This document shows positions 12,031-24,304 of a stretch of DNA of 64,000 nt, one piece after another. The DNA is taken from contig CP137671.1 of NCBI GenBank assembly GCA_037976565.1, positions 16,880,556-16,944,555 on the forward strand, written 5' to 3'. The notes below the pieces were generated by a model. The model searched no databases and was not told the origin of the DNA. It was given only the letters and a program-made list of their open reading frames with translations. How positions within the stretch are numbered: the stretch's first letter is position 1; the number at the start of each line of letters is the position of its first letter. This stretch comes from Mesocentrotus franciscanus. Taxonomy: Eukaryota > Echinodermata > Echinoidea > Camarodonta > Strongylocentrotidae. The position numbers and the translations under genes are program-made.

Positions 12031-12591
12031 ATCGATGCTAAACCTATTGTCGCAGTCTAGCCTATGGGGGGGGGGGTGCTTTGTCAGGACGCAGAACATC
12101 AATGAAGCCACAAAACTAGGAGTAGGGTGAGTCTTTTTCTATTATGTACCATGACGACTAAACATGCCAAATAGGTGAGAACAGAAAAGAAAACCCCTGC
12201 AAATACAAAACAAAGAGAAAAACAATGCATCATAAGAAAATGATCATTGATTATATACATCATCATCTGTTATCCGACTCCTTTAACAGATTACACCCTT
12301 TTTTATTATAGAAACACATTTACAGGTACATGTATTTACATGTTAAAAACAATCATATGGACACATGTCTTTTCTATCACTATGTGTTAACATCAATACA
12401 AATAAATGAATCCAAATGTTTAATCCTTTAAAACAATCATCAATAGAGCTTGGCTATCCTGACTGACTCACCCAACTAAGGTTTAACCAGACAACAATCG
12501 CTGTTCGATGTAGCCTCACACCTTGCTGTTCTATCCAGTCACTCTTCTGGAATTAGGTGATCTGTATGAAACAAAACACAATGGGTGGTAT

Positions 12592-12899
12592 TCCGATAGC
12601 GCGAACTTAACTCGACTTAACTAGTTCCCACTTTTATGGAGTGCCTGTTGCCAACTCATTTTCCTTGTACAGATTATTTTAATCCTGCAATGAAAAGTGT
12701 CGAAAAAATAATTTTGCAATGAAATGGGAAGAAAAAGATAATATGAGTATGAACTGGATTTCAATAAAGTCTTTGGTAGATTATTTTTGTCATGAATATT
12801 GAAGGAGGAAGATGAAACCTAGCATTCCATAGAAGTGTGATCTAAAATTCTTGTTTAGTCTGGACTTAGTCCCGGCTTAACTTAAGAGAATACCACCCA
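12592..12899. mobile_element. MITE with TGGGTGGTATTC termini
   Basis: The element is 308 bp with inverted ends TGGGTGGTATTC and GAATACCACCCA; inside the ends the pattern ACTTAACTCGACTTAAC / GGACTTAGTCCCGGCTTAAC is also loosely inverted. No ORF. Superfamily not assigned. Confidence 0.7.
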
Positions 12900-12944
12900 A
12901 TTACCCTACAAATGTAAGTACCAATTTCCGTATCAGGACATTTA

Positions 12945-13405
12945 CCCCATGGACATTCAACCCCCGAAAAATAACCCCTCGAAAAATTATCAACCAAGGA
13001 ACCCCCCCCCCTCCCTCCGAAGACAATTACCCCGGAAAATTACCCCTAGGACAATTACCCCCCTCTCAAGGAAAACCATCCCTTAGAACAATAACCCCCC
13101 CCTCTCAAGAACAACCACCCCGAAGACAATTACCCCCTTCGAAAATTACCCCTCTTCATTAAAGGGGAAATCCACCCTGATAATAAGTTGGTTTTAATAA
13201 AAAGCAGATTTTTTTTACGGGGGGTAATTGTCCTCGGGGTTGATGGGGGTGATTGTCCAAGGGGTTACTTTGGTAATTTTCCGGGGGTAATTGTCCTCAG
13301 GAGGTGGTTGTCCTCGGGGGATAATTTTTTGGGGGTAATTGTCCTTGGGGTGTTTGTCCCGCTGGTAATTGGCCGGGAGGTGATTGTCTAGGGGATAATT
13401 GTCCT
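12945..13405. repeat. Head-to-head GGACAATTACCCC minisatellite
   Basis: From 12945 to 13160 the + strand carries degenerate repeats of GGACAATTACCCC(C/T). From about 13210 to 13405 the reverse complement, GGGGGTAATTGTCC, is repeated, so the two arms could form a long imperfect hairpin. Between them sits one end of a TTAA-type element (TTAAAGGGGAAATCCACC at 13155-13172). The same minisatellite family, with GACAACTACCCC, recurs at 60968-61200. Confidence 0.75.
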
Positions 13406-14580
13406 AGAACCACTAATTTCTTCAATATAACTATAAAACTACAGTGAAGAACAATATCTGAAATGTATTGTGTTTATTCACAAAATCATCAAAGTCTTTG
13501 AAGTCGTTTCTGATAAGATACCCGAATAATTACAATGTATCCTGAATTTGAACAACTGATGAAGTGATAATGAAGAAACATCATACAGTGAATTTAGTAA
13601 AATGACATCGTCGATATTCCGGATATCATTTTCCTATAACTGCGACTACTAATACATCATTCTCCACAATTTAATCGCAGAACAACAATTTACATCTACT
13701 ACAAAGATAAACAATGAATCAACAGTCGAAAGAAAAAAAGATGTGACTATGTACTAACAATAACTCATACTCCTATTAGTGAGCAACCATACAAAAGAAT
13801 TAAAGACTACCTCAACATTCCTATAAAAATAATGATTAGCTAGTTAAACTTTCACTTACATAAAAACAAAAATACCAACATAATCATGGTTTTTATCAAG
13901 ATATTCACATAAAAGTCTAAATCATACCTGGAGTATCCTCAGCTGTAATCCAGCTCAACAACTCAGTAACTGGCAACTGCTAGGAGTCAATGAACACAGG
14001 TCTCTTACTACAGACCCTGAAGTTTTAAGATATACATATCAAATATATAGTATGGTCATTTAGCCAATACTACCTGCAATAATCTATTCTCTTCTAAACC
14101 AACCCAAAATAAATCTGTATTGATGATATTATTGTATTACATATTTGTAAATATCAATAACATATAATTTGCAATACTAATGAACTGGTTCTGATCAAGT
14201 AAAGTCTGACAACGAGACTAGTCATCATCCACTAAATAAACTAAAGTAAATTTCAACAATGTGCTTCACTATGCACCCTGTAACTAAATCACTTAGTAAC
14301 GTCCCACACTCAAATACATGGACTATAATTACTAATGACAGAATTCCTTCACATAATCTACTGCCATATTACATCTCATTCAACAAAACTTAAAGTGTCT
14401 ATTTGAAAAGTAAAACTTTCTATACACGTGAGCGACTGCAGCAAGTGTGCACTGCACAAACAATACATTATCACTGTTAGCCACTCATAGTGCAGCAAAA
14501 TTTCGATCTTCGTAACTTTTGTATAATACACTTTATATGGCAATAGTAATTTTATAACTTCAAAGCTGATACTTATGCCT
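13406..14580. other. AT-rich stretch without recognized features
   Basis: I see no gene, no duplicated-unit homology and no inverted-repeat termini here. Open frames are short. Confidence 0.4.
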
Positions 14581-14582
14581 AA

Positions 14583-15340
14583 TGCCTAGGTCACATTTGC
14601 TCTACGGCTACGATATCGCCGGTCGTAGGCCCCCGAAATCGAGAGATACCTGCGGCGGCCGCAGTAGTCCAGAATCAGCCCGGTCCTTTATGTATTCCCT
14701 ACACACTTGATCAACACACTTTATCAACAAACTCATAATTATGCTCACCAGCCATATTTTTTCGCCGGGCGTCCTAATTTAATGATCACGCCATCATCGG
14801 CTGGTAGCAAGTAAGTTGGGGTAGGAAGCGTTGGTGTGATGGAGATCAAAATGAAATAGGCCGCAGTGGATCTGTGGTGGGGTAGGGGTGCCGTGGAATT
14901 ATAGCGCGGAGTTATAACTTTTTTTATTTCTCGGTTCGCCATAGCAATTAGACACGCCGTAGCCATGCCGTAGAGCGGTTCCACGGCGACCACTCGTCGG
15001 GCGTACGATGGCCTTGCGTTTGCTGTGCGGCTGCCCTAGGGTCTAATAAATTATAGTTGACTTTTGCGGACACCCACAAAATTGCGGCGGCCGCAGGAAT
15101 TCCCCGGGCCGCCTATAGGGCAGCCTTAAGGCGGCCCTACGGTGCCAGTACGGTGGCCTTGCGGTACGTGGCACACTCTATGGGAAACGCATGGCTCCCG
15201 TATGCTCGCCGCACGCCATCCGTACGGCCCCCGTGGCAGTCAGCGCCGCGGGTGGAGCAGGTTTATTATACCAGTTATTACCTTGCGTCTGCCTTGGTAT
15301 TTGTCAAAAACCTACGGCCGCCGCAGGGACGCCCTCATAG
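14583..15340. repeat. GC-rich word-repeat element
   Basis: The left end (GTCACATTTGCTCTACGGCT, then GAAATCGAGAGAT and GCGGCGGCCGCAG) is repeated at 60872-60945. The interior to 15340 is sharply GC- and CpG-richer than its surroundings. It is made of variant words such as CCGTACGG, GGCCTTGCGG and GGCCGCC in both orientations. It stops where tandem unit 2 begins (TAGACTAGTT at 15341). I regard it as a transposon-like repeat, not coding sequence. No terminal inverted repeat is seen on the right side. Confidence 0.55.
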
Positions 15341-17750
15341 TAGACTAGTTAATGCACATGAGCGCACTCTCATCCAATAGGATGCTTACAGTGCCCAAGT
15401 CCAACTTAATTGGGTTCCGTGTGAGCCCAATAAGCAGGGTTATATCTTATCCTTTATTTTCTTCTCACTCCTTACTATTTACCTGTAACATTCCAGGTCA
15501 AGTATTTTGAGGTTGATTTTATACATTATAGCTATTAATACGCACATTATTTTTTCAGGCGGTTGGTACACCTTAATCGCATGTATTCTCATGACATCCT
15601 GCCTCTCAGCTCAGTCACTGCATTAAAAACAGTGCATGCACTGTTGATCTCTTTACTCTAGCCCTGTTAATATTTGCCACTTTTCTGTAAAATAGCTGCA
15701 AATGTTACTGTTTTATGGACATCAAATTCATCACACTGGTGGAAATTATAGACATCATATTTTTATTTGGAACGATGGGGGTAGCATGAATATAAGGGAC
15801 CAGGGAGACTGGTAGAGGGGTAGGGGGGTCTGTTTTCCTCATAGACGGACATGGGGGAGGGGGCAGTATACGTGAGGTCCTTAAAAAGAATCGAAAGTTC
15901 ATCACAATGGTGAAAATGTCATTAAAAAGGATTAAACTGTAACAGATAGCCATTATGATTATAATTTCATTTAATAGTACATTTTAAGAGTGCATGTATG
16001 CAAAGTACTGTATCCCAGCTGCCATATGGCACTCATGCCATCCTAGAAAGTTGTTATCTAAAAGGTCAGTCCCTAGATATCTACAATGTATGTATAAATA
16101 CAGTTGACTCTCCATGGTAAAATCTGATGGAACTGCAAAAAATAATTTGACCCCAAAAAAACTGGTCTTAAGAAAAATTCAACTTGTGAGGCTTGAAGTT
16201 ATGCAGAGTTAACTGTGTCTGTAAAAATGCAACCACAGACCAACCTGTATAGAAAGACCGGCCAAGGGAGACAAGTAAACTGATCTCTTTAGACAGGTGG
16301 TCTTTATAGACGGGCTTACTCTAACACATGACTTGTATGAACAAGAAATATAGTTTCAAGGGAATCAAAAAAATTGGTGTTTGTAGACACATGGTCTTTC
16401 TATACAAAATGTTGCTAAAACAGACATCACACATCACACAACACACACATCACAAAACGCACATACACACATCACAAAACACTCAAAACACACACACCCA
16501 TATACATGTCATTAAGACCCAATTAACACTAACATTGCCCAGATGTTCTCAATTTTCATACTCATTCAAGCTTATTACAGCTACAACAGATGGAATGTTT
16601 GAAATATTGACCATTTATTCATAAGCAGTTAAATGCATAATATCTGTTTGCAAATTGGTCAAATGTTAAGAAATAAACATGTATGCAATATTTGTGTATT
16701 ACTCTTAACTTATCGATCTAGAATGATTATGGAGCAAACTTTCTGAAAGAACGTAAAGAACTGAATCACAGCTTCACAGCTCAATTATGTGAAATAAATG
16801 AGTAAATAATTCCCAAGTAAACAAATTAGGTGTTTAAATTACTGTAAACATATAATTCTGAACAGAAAAATGCAAACACAGAAGAAAAAGAAGTTAAGCA
16901 ATACTGTGAAAAGACCGGAACCGGAACATTATGGAGTTATGAACATCAGTTGACCACAAGAAGTATGATTTTCCATGATGTTTAAGCTGATCCAAGCTCG
17001 AGTAATCATAACCAACAATAATAGTGTTTTTTATTAAGCCTAATACAGCAAACTGATCATAGCAATTTATCAGCAAAAACAGAATGTACATGATTCATGT
17101 TTCGATACTGTAATATAGCACAACAAGCAATGATAATAAACATTGTATTACAATATTAATAATGTGAATTTCTAAAGCACACTTTCTGACAAAGAACTTA
17201 ATAAATGGTTGTACACAAATACATGTAGCTGATAACTAATAAATTATAGGCTATTGCTATTAGTAGTGAAGATATAAAGTAAGAACATGATAAATTAAAC
17301 ATAACCTTTGGCTAATAATGTAATACAATCATCAGATATACTTTAATCCTAGATGTGATGTTAATATAACATAGGGCAAAATAGTTCATATTTGTTGACA
17401 TTAATTAATTTAGAAGTGTGTGTATACAGATTTAACAATTGAACTGAATTATTACGACATACTCCTTGTAAATTTGATTTAGGCAAGAATGAGAGGTGGA
17501 CTGATTGAATTAGGGCCTTTGTTGAATACATTTAGATGTATTAAGCTGTAATATGTCACATCTACAACAAGCATAAATTGAGACAAATCAATTTTTCAAA
17601 TACTTCAAAAATGTTATAACAACACTTGGTATTATGGTTAGAATAATATAGTTCTTAAATATATATACAGTTACATGTATATGTAAGTTTTGTGTTTTGT
17701 AAACTGCTGTCTGTTTAACCTTGACCCTTGACCTCTCTGACCTCACATAG

Positions 17751-17836
17751 ATCAGGTTGTTATAGACGCTGCTATCAAGCACCTGCGAGGGATCTGCTAT
17801 GACTCTATGGACTCGCTGACAGGAGACAATTATGAG
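17751..17836 (+). CDS. SMS-like: Spermine synthase exon a (unit 2)
   Basis: The exon lies between acceptor cctcacatag and donor GAG|GTTAAT and is 86 bases, 2 plus 28 codons. It encodes QVVIDAAIKHLRGICYDSMD then SLTGDNYE, matching the spermine synthase region after the nucleotide-binding EID motif (vertebrate DQMVIDGCKKYMR...DNLKGDCYQ). Spermine synthase is a cytosolic aminopropyltransferase that makes spermine from spermidine and decarboxylated S-adenosylmethionine. It joins exon b in phase 0. Acceptor use at GATCAG|GTT is a less likely alternative. No preceding GGGDGG exon was found in the window. Confidence 0.85.
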
Positions 17837-18292
17837 GTTAATTTCACATTTTCCATATGATTACTATATAAAGCAGAATTTCTAGGAAATTAGTTCATTC
17901 ATTTATATTGGGTGATTTTCTTCAGAACAATTCATTTAGATATTTGATAAGAGTGTTATATTGTGTTATTCCCCAAACACATAAACATTCCAACATGACT
18001 GGATGGCTGTCGGTCAACCTTGTAATGAATGAAGGCAATAATTGAAATCTATCATCTTTTTTTTTATTGATGTTGTTGAATTTATCATTCAAAATCAACC
18101 CAACATGTACATGTACTTGTGTTTATACAACTGTTGTGCTGTTGAGTAATAACATTTCACAAAACTTTTGTTACATAACTCATATGTTCTATACAAGCAT
18201 ATTGTCCTGATTTGGTAACAGATAACTCAATACATCAATAACATAATTATAACGTAACTGGTTTACTTCATTCTACACACCTTTTTTAATAG

Positions 18293-18404
18293 GTAAAAGT
18301 AGCTGACTGTATACCCATCATGCAACAGTACATTGCAGAAGGCAAAATGTTTGATTACATCATCAATGATCTAACAGCCATTCCTATCACCACAGAACCA
18401 AGAG
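18293..18404 (+). CDS. SMS-like: Spermine synthase exon b with catalytic NDL loop (unit 2)
   Basis: Acceptor ttttttaatag and donor AGAG|GTAAAT bound 112 bases (37 codons plus one base). The exon encodes VKVADCIPIMQQYIAEG, then FDYIINDLTAIPITTEPR. The Asp of NDLTAIP aligns with the catalytic Asp276 of human spermine synthase (VINDLTAVP), and DCIP matches vertebrate EDCIPVL. The phase-1 end joins exon c as G|GC, giving EPRGSQWDF. The antisense IgSF-2 gene lies wholly within the following intron. Confidence 0.9.
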
Positions 18405-18608
18405 GTAAATACCAACTTTTCTACAGGCATTATTTGATTTGCTTATTAATTAACATAGGTTGTTTGTAAGCATATATCTTACGTGCTGAAATATTACCAC
18501 ATAACACTCAATGCTTTTGTTACAGTGCAAGGGCTTGTAGATGTTAATGATTAATTATTTGCACAACATGATAATAGAAGTGCACACATCAACAGCTGCA
18601 ACATTTAA

Positions 18609-19206
18609 AAGGCAGTCCAACCTTTGTTCATTTGTATGAAAGTGGAACTATAAGAGAAACAGAATGGTTGAATTTTAAAATATATTAGACCAATAAAAAG
18701 GAGTTACAAATTTGTGAAATATGAGATCACTAAATCTCTGCAAATCTCAAACTGGCAACTTGGTCAGTGGATTGTGATGTAGTCACAGACAACTCTCCCT
18801 TTTGTCGTATACAACGATATCATTAATTTCTGTTTTTCTCCGAAGTGCCTTCTCCATGGGGGTACTACTCAAAATGTCTTACGGATATCATATTAGTATA
18901 GGTCCTCTAAAAAGGAAATGCCCTCCTGAGTCGTACATTTTGTAAAGTTGACATTTTGGTCATTTTATGTGTTGGAAATAGTTGGAAAGTTGTGTGGCAC
19001 TTCGCCACAGTGGCATTACCGATTCAGCCAGCTTTAAGTGCCCAATCCATACATATATATGTAAATGGTATAATAGTGATTATAACTTTATAAAATTCAT
19101 AATGTTCTTATTTCTTTTGTCCGATTTCATTCAAACTTTAAACAGCCTACTTCTCCAATATTTCTGCTTTCTTTTAGAATAGTTGTCTATTAAGGTTGGA
19201 TTTTCG
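18609..19206. mobile_element. Possible TTAA-flanked MITE abutting family A copy 2
   Basis: This segment interrupts the unit-1/unit-2 intron homology. It begins after TTAA (18605-18608) with AAGGCAGTCCAACCTT and ends with AAGGTTGGATTTTCG before TTCA, a weak inverted match. It ends where the next MITE starts. Boundaries are tentative. Confidence 0.4.
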
Positions 19207-19211
19207 TTCAA

Positions 19212-19717
19212 AGGTACTATGTCCCATTTGCAGGCCAAAAAAATTAAAAGGTTAGATTCCAACGGCATTTGGAAGATAATACTAATTTAGAACTTCCCTC
19301 AAAACGAAAGGGCTTGAAAATGTCTTTTAGTGGGAAAATAACGAGCATTAGTGATTGCAATCATTTTGGAAATAGTCTGATTTTCAGACCCTTGTACCGA
19401 ATGGTCGTACGTTTTGTGATGCGCAAAGATTCAATCAGTTTAATTTTGGCCATTACAAGAAGTGGGTTATTGATGTAAACAAATGCTCATGTACCTTTAC
19501 AGCTCATTGTATGTTATTACCAAAGAAAAAAAAGTCAGTCAGTCACTCAATAGTGTCTGAATATGAAGTCTAGAAAGTAAACAGGTTTCCTTGCATAATT
19601 TGAATAATAGGACACTGCTAACGTTTAAATTTCACAGATAGGACATACGTGACATAATCATAATTCCTGCAAAGTTCTACAGAATTTGATGTTGGCTGCA
19701 AATGGGACATAGTACCT
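19212..19717. mobile_element. TTAA-flanked MITE, family A, copy 2 (inverted)
   Basis: AGGTACTATGTCCCATTTGC at the left and GGGACATAGTACCT at the right are inverted termini. The right flank is TTAA; the left is a mutated TTCAA. The interior is the reverse complement of the 2193-2726 copy. It lies immediately 3' of IgSF-2 on that gene's strand. Confidence 0.8.
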
Positions 19718-19843
19718 TTAAACAAATAAGTAATATCGAAGATAGAAATTGGAAGTAATAGGAAGGCATGTGTTTCCAAAGACCCTCCTGTTATATCAGA
19801 AATATTGCACATATACATGTATGTCTTATATTCACCTCCAAAT

Positions 19844-20980
19844 TTAGAATTTTGTTTCCATGCCGTTTGCTGTCAATGACCTCTTTTTTGAACAAATTTC
19901 AATATTATTAAACATTTCAATATTATTAAAGTAATGATGACCCCATGACATTGACCTGGCATTTCTTTTCTTCAGTGAATGGAATGAATTACTTTTCTGG
20001 TGTTCGGGTGAACATTCCTGCACTTTTGTCATGAAACTTTGTGTTTCTTGGTGTCCTCCCTTCTTTTCTGTCAAATAATTTCTATTGGTTTTCTTAACAT
20101 GACAAAGATAAAAAGTAACAATGACAAGAGTGGTTACTAGAATTAAGATGGCAATCGCACTGACCAATAGTAATGGACTTGATTTTACATTATTTGTATA
20201 TGTTTTTGATGCTGACGGATTAACAGTGTCATTCAAGAAAAGATATTTACTTCTTTCAGCTGGGTCTTTGGTAATTGCACCTTGTCCTGCTGTGGTCACA
20301 GGACAAGGGTTGAAGATTTTTTCTGTGTCAGATGGATCCCATACAAAATCATTACATTTACACATATCTTTAGGTTGATCAAAGCTAGATGAACAACAAA
20401 ATATAGGGTGTTCTTTTGTAACCCAGATTATTTGTTTCAAAGTTTTGCCAGTTTCAACAAGTTCACTCCTTGGAGGCAATCTTTTATGATCTTGGTAGCA
20501 GTAAATCCCCCCATCTAAGCTGCCAATAGGAGCTGTACATTGCAATAGCACCCAATCACCAACTGCATCATTATTGGTACTGAATGTACATGATGCATCA
20601 CCTGGAGGATAATTGACATTTAACCTTATCCTTGTTAACTCACTTTGAATGGCCCCATCCCTGTACGCTTGGCAAATATATGTTGCCTCGTCGTTTCTAT
20701 TTACAGGATTTATTTGAACTTGAGCTGAACAGTTCTTGTCTGTCACATTGAACCTATTCAATTGATAGAAGGGCAAATTTAGATATTCTGGCTTTGCTGA
20801 ATTGTAAAATGGATTTCTGTTTGCGATCTGTATAGTAACTATATTACTGTCACATGGATATGGGAATTCAAGTTGCACGGCTTCATCCTCGGTAACCGTG
20901 ACAAAAGAATTACATCTGGATAATGAGATCAGTGCAATAAAGATAGCAAAGAAATATATAAGTTCCTGTGACTTAACCAT
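19844..20980 (-). CDS. IgSF-2: two-domain immunoglobulin-like type I membrane receptor (subtype B)
   Basis: Intact single-exon ORF; an upstream in-frame Met at 21028 exists, but the paralogues start at MVKSQEL, giving 378 residues. Signal peptide 1-23; V-like Ig domain with C43 and C103 (DEATYIC); cysteine-rich second domain (C131, C148, C161, CC195-196, C207, C209); stalk with QGAITKDPAE; membrane helix at about 269-293; long 85-residue tail. The tyrosine of the subtype's YxxM tail motif is absent (ETQSFMTKVQ against ETYNLMTKVQ in IgSF-4). The tail end contains a short internal duplication (FNNIEMFNNIE). The gene is nested antisense in the intron between SMS exons b and c. Its upstream sequence differs from that of the other three copies, so it may use another promoter. 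Ligand and function are unknown. Confidence 0.85.
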   Translation of the reverse strand: MVKSQELIYFFAIFIALISLSRCNSFVTVTEDEAVQLEFPYPCDSNIVTIQIANRNPFYNSAKPEYLNLPFYQLNRFNVTDKNCSAQVQINPVNRNDEATYICQAYRDGAIQSELTRIRLNVNYPPGDASCTFSTNNDAVGDWVLLQCTAPIGSLDGGIYCYQDHKRLPPRSELVETGKTLKQIIWVTKEHPIFCCSSSFDQPKDMCKCNDFVWDPSDTEKIFNPCPVTTAGQGAITKDPAERSKYLFLNDTVNPSASKTYTNNVKSSPLLLVSAIAILILVTTLVIVTFYLCHVKKTNRNYLTEKKGGHQETQSFMTKVQECSPEHQKSNSFHSLKKRNARSMSWGHHYFNNIEMFNNIEICSKKRSLTANGMETKF

Positions 20981-22149
20981 GTTGGCTGGAATCTCAAAAT
21001 ATATTGCAGTAATCATTGATGGTAACAAGAGATCAGCGTCAATTGCTTTTATGCGTTGAAATAGGCCTATCAGTTTGATGTTCCTTCAGAAAATTCCTCC
21101 AATTGCTCGGTTGTTTTTCCCAGCAGATGTCCTGCAGTAACATGTAGAATCAGAACACCAGCAAGCCAATTTGAACACACTGTTGAGGTCTTGTAAGAGT
21201 TTCGAGCTTTTCTATTAAAGCATATGTTGATTAATCATGTATTGTTGCACGTAGATCATTGGTATCAGAAATCTCGATGGAAGTCTGAACTCTAGATGAT
21301 TTTGCAGGTTGCTCTAATGACTAAGAATATTGTACAAACCGAAATCAGAATGCTGAAGATTCGTTCATGAAGGAAATAAGTCCGGACTGATTCGAAGTGA
21401 TCACCCTGAATCAAATATAGAAGAGAAATTTAAAAAGCTTTTTCAAAGCTTTCGTATATTTGAATTGAGTAGGTGCTTGTTTATATCTTTTTTCAGATTT
21501 TGTCTTACATATTCACATGCTTTGGCTTCATAGTTAATTTTGTTTAATTATGAATATCTACCAGACCAGTAAACTAATGTCTGCATTCTATTTCACTGTA
21601 ATTGAAGATATCATAATAATTGCGTTTTGGTAAATGTACTGTTTATAAACTTACCCTCCTCACAATTTTGTGTCATCATCAACTGGTGATCCAGGTGCAA
21701 ATGTTTTGCCCCGCTGTTTGAAAGCTTGGCATCAATATTGAAGTGATGTGTTTACTGATATGGTTTTTCAGAATTACTGATAAGGTTTCTCAAAATAACC
21801 TTTAAGATAAAAAAAATCAAACAAGACCATATGGCTCAGTTGAGAAGCGGGTGGGTGCTATGTTGGATGCCAAGTCAGTGCCATAAAGCCTGTGGATAAA
21901 GAATTGAAATTACCTAGTCCCTCAGATAGGATTTCAATTCTTTTGTTCCCTGAAGCTTGCTCACAGTTCCTTGCATTCAGATTTAATTGGCCCCCAGGCA
22001 CGTATAATGTTCATAAGTGACAAATTGATCAATACATTTAGCAATTCAAATCATCATTTATTTTCCACTGTAAAACAATTATATATTTGTAAAAAAAAGT
22101 AGCGGGATCATAAAACACACAAAAAGGCTTCTTAGAAATGACCACTTAA

Positions 22150-22671
22150 TGGTACTATGTCCCATTTGCAGCCAACATCAAATTCTGTAGAACTTTTCAG
22201 GAATTATGAATATGTCACATATGTCTTATCTGTGAAATTTAAACGTTAGCAATGTCCTAGTATTCAAATTATGCAAGGAACCCTTTACTTCTAGACTTCA
22301 CTGTCAGACACTATTGAGTGACTGACTGACTTTTTTTTCTTTGGTAGTAACATACATAAAATGAGCTGTAAAGGGTACATGAGCATTTGTCTACATCAAT
22401 AAACCACTTCTTGTAATGGCCAAAATTACACTGATTGAATCTTTGCGCAGCACAAAACGGACCATTTGGAACAAAGGTCTGAAAATGAGACTATTACTTA
22501 ATGATTGCAATCACTAAAGTAGATTAGACAACTAACAGTCGCTATTTTCCCACAACAAGACATTTTCAAGCTCTTTTTTTTTTAGGGAAGTTCTAAATTA
22601 GTATTATCTTTCAAATGCCCGTGGAATTTAACTTTTTCATTTTTTTGGCCTGCAAATGGGACATAGTACCT
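22150..22671. mobile_element. TTAA-flanked MITE, family A, copy 3
   Basis: It begins TGGTACTATGTCCC and ends GGGACATAGTACCT, flanked by TTAA at 22146-22149 and 22672-22675, in the same orientation as copy 1. It lies in the SMS b-c intron of unit 2. Confidence 0.85.
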
Positions 22672-23334
22672 TTAACAGATATTCAAAGTCAAAATGAAAA
22701 ATTTTCAAATAATTTTTGCACAAAATAACATTACGAAGAGAAAGTCCTGGATGAAAGTACAACTTTATCATTATACTAATATAATTTAGTACAATAATAT
22801 TTGAGATTACCACATTAATGGTAGTACCTTATTTCAATTAAAATCAATATTATTAATTTATCAACTGCATTAAAAAAAAATCATAACAAACCATGACAAT
22901 TTATGCAATCACCCAAATTGCTTTCATAATGAGATATTTACATTCAATATCATGCATTAGTTTATTTGCATATCATTGTTGAATCATTCTTGTGCAAAGA
23001 GAACCAAATGGCTCTTCCCAACCAATGTGTAATTTCAACAAGAGTATTCAAATATTTATTCACCAGAGACTCACTAGCTAGGTTTTATCCTAGACCAGGT
23101 TTCAATATCTAGACTCATTGCTCTGTGTGTTATAACATAATGAAATGTGTGGTGTATTTCTTGTGTCATTTTATTTTGCCACGGTCTTTCATTTTTGCAA
23201 GCAGTATGCCACAGCATATGGGAGTGAGGCTTAATGCTAGCCTATAACACAGAAATATTTGTCCGGATTCCATTTGAAGTTGTCTAATAATAACATAATG
23301 CACTTTGTTTATTTACTTCACTCTGTACTTACAG

Positions 23335-23414
23335 GCAGCCAGTGGGACTTTCTTCATCTAATCCTAGATCTTTCAATGCAACTTCTCAAGCCAACAGGGA
23401 AATATTTCACTCAG
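23335..23414 (+). CDS. SMS-like: Spermine synthase exon c (unit 2)
   Basis: Acceptor gtacttacag and donor ACTCAG|GTAGGT bound 80 bases. It reads (G)SQWDFLHLILDLSMQLLKPT followed by GKYFTQ, matching vertebrate STWEFLRLILDLSM and DGKYFTQ almost throughout. The exon enters in phase 1 from exon b and leaves in phase 0 to exon d. All residues altered in the unit 0 relic (W, G, TQ) are intact here. Confidence 0.9.
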
Positions 23415-23755
23415 GTAGGTATAGTTCAAATAAGAATCCCCTCGATGTCATCCCATGGTCACAACTCCCCTTGCATCTATGTTATGCAGGTGCATGTCTG
23501 CCGCACCTGTGATCAGGCCACAGGTCAAACCCATGCATTTGACGCAGGGATTTTCTCCAAAATCCATCGTAGACCATATGCAGAGAGGTGCACAGCTGGT
23601 TATCTAAAATGCATGTGAAAGTTGTATGTGTAGTGAATTGATCACCTTTTTTTTTTTGGGGGGGGGGGGGTATAAAATAAGGAAAAAGGGGAGAAGGAGG
23701 AGGAAGGAGTAGGGATAGGAGGATGATGGTGGTGGATTCTTATACAGTGCACCCA

Positions 23756-24020
23756 TCCATTGATGTACATTTGCCACTCTCCACCCAGGTGTTAAATGGG
23801 TACCCGGTAGGATGCGAAAGCCAATGTAGTATGCTTAGTAATTTGAGCTTAGTAGCTCTTGATGGAATGCTCCCCAGGGAGTGAAGAAAGTGCATATATT
23901 GTTTGCGGGCAAGCCAGAATCCGATGACCGGGGGTAATAATTGTAAATCGCTTAGAAACTCGGACTTGCCGATCGGCGATGTATTAAGCGCTATATAAGC
24001 AGAAATAAATAATTATTATT
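23756..24020 (+). mobile_element. SINE-like element
   Basis: It contains TTGCCACTCTCCACCCAGGT, GTTAAATGGGTACCCGG, a CTCCCCAGGGAGTGAAG core, and a GCGCTATATAAGC tail running into AATAATTATTATT. The same order occurs reverse-complemented at 36140-36416. No clear tRNA-like head is retained at the 5' end, so the copy may be truncated. Confidence 0.6.
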
Positions 24021-24304
24021 ATCACACTGTGATAGCCAGTGGCCAAATACGTTGTATATCGGGTACATATTTACAGGTACACCTGGGTGTAGAGTGGCAA
24101 ATATGGCAAGAATTCTTGCCAAAGGACTTATTTCAGAACAGGTTTTTACCGGGGGGGGGGTCAATTTGAAGTGAAGTGTATAAGATACTATGGTAATTTC
24201 AATTTTTTGAAAAATTCACTCATTTGCATATTTATGGTAATTTATGCAAATAAGGTCATAAAATTAACATTTTTACCCATAAATCATATATTCTTCATAT
24301 TTAA

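Larger units (their letters stand above)
4690..12120. repeat. Tandem-array unit 1
   Basis: The block from about 4740 (mixed-frame motif GACTTATGCAGAGTTAACT-like, then AAAGACCGGCCAAG at about 4820) reappears at about 16195, 47530 and 63790. The intron following the exon b stub at 7171-7400 matches 18405-18600. The unit carries the exon b stub, a GGATCC-ended MITE and IgSF-1. Exons c, d and e are not found after IgSF-1, so the unit is truncated on that side. The stretch 4700-6000 is AT-rich degenerate internal repeats with no gene. Confidence 0.6.

Noticed and set aside
15057..15380. 107-residue Arg/Ala-rich ORF
   Set aside because: It lies in the GC-rich word-repeat element; composition explains the open frame and no domain is present.
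19844..21028. Upstream Met of IgSF-2 (MLPSMITAIYFEIPAN)
   Set aside because: It would place 16 residues before the signal peptide and across the conserved CAG|CCAACATGG acceptor; paralogues start at the internal Met.
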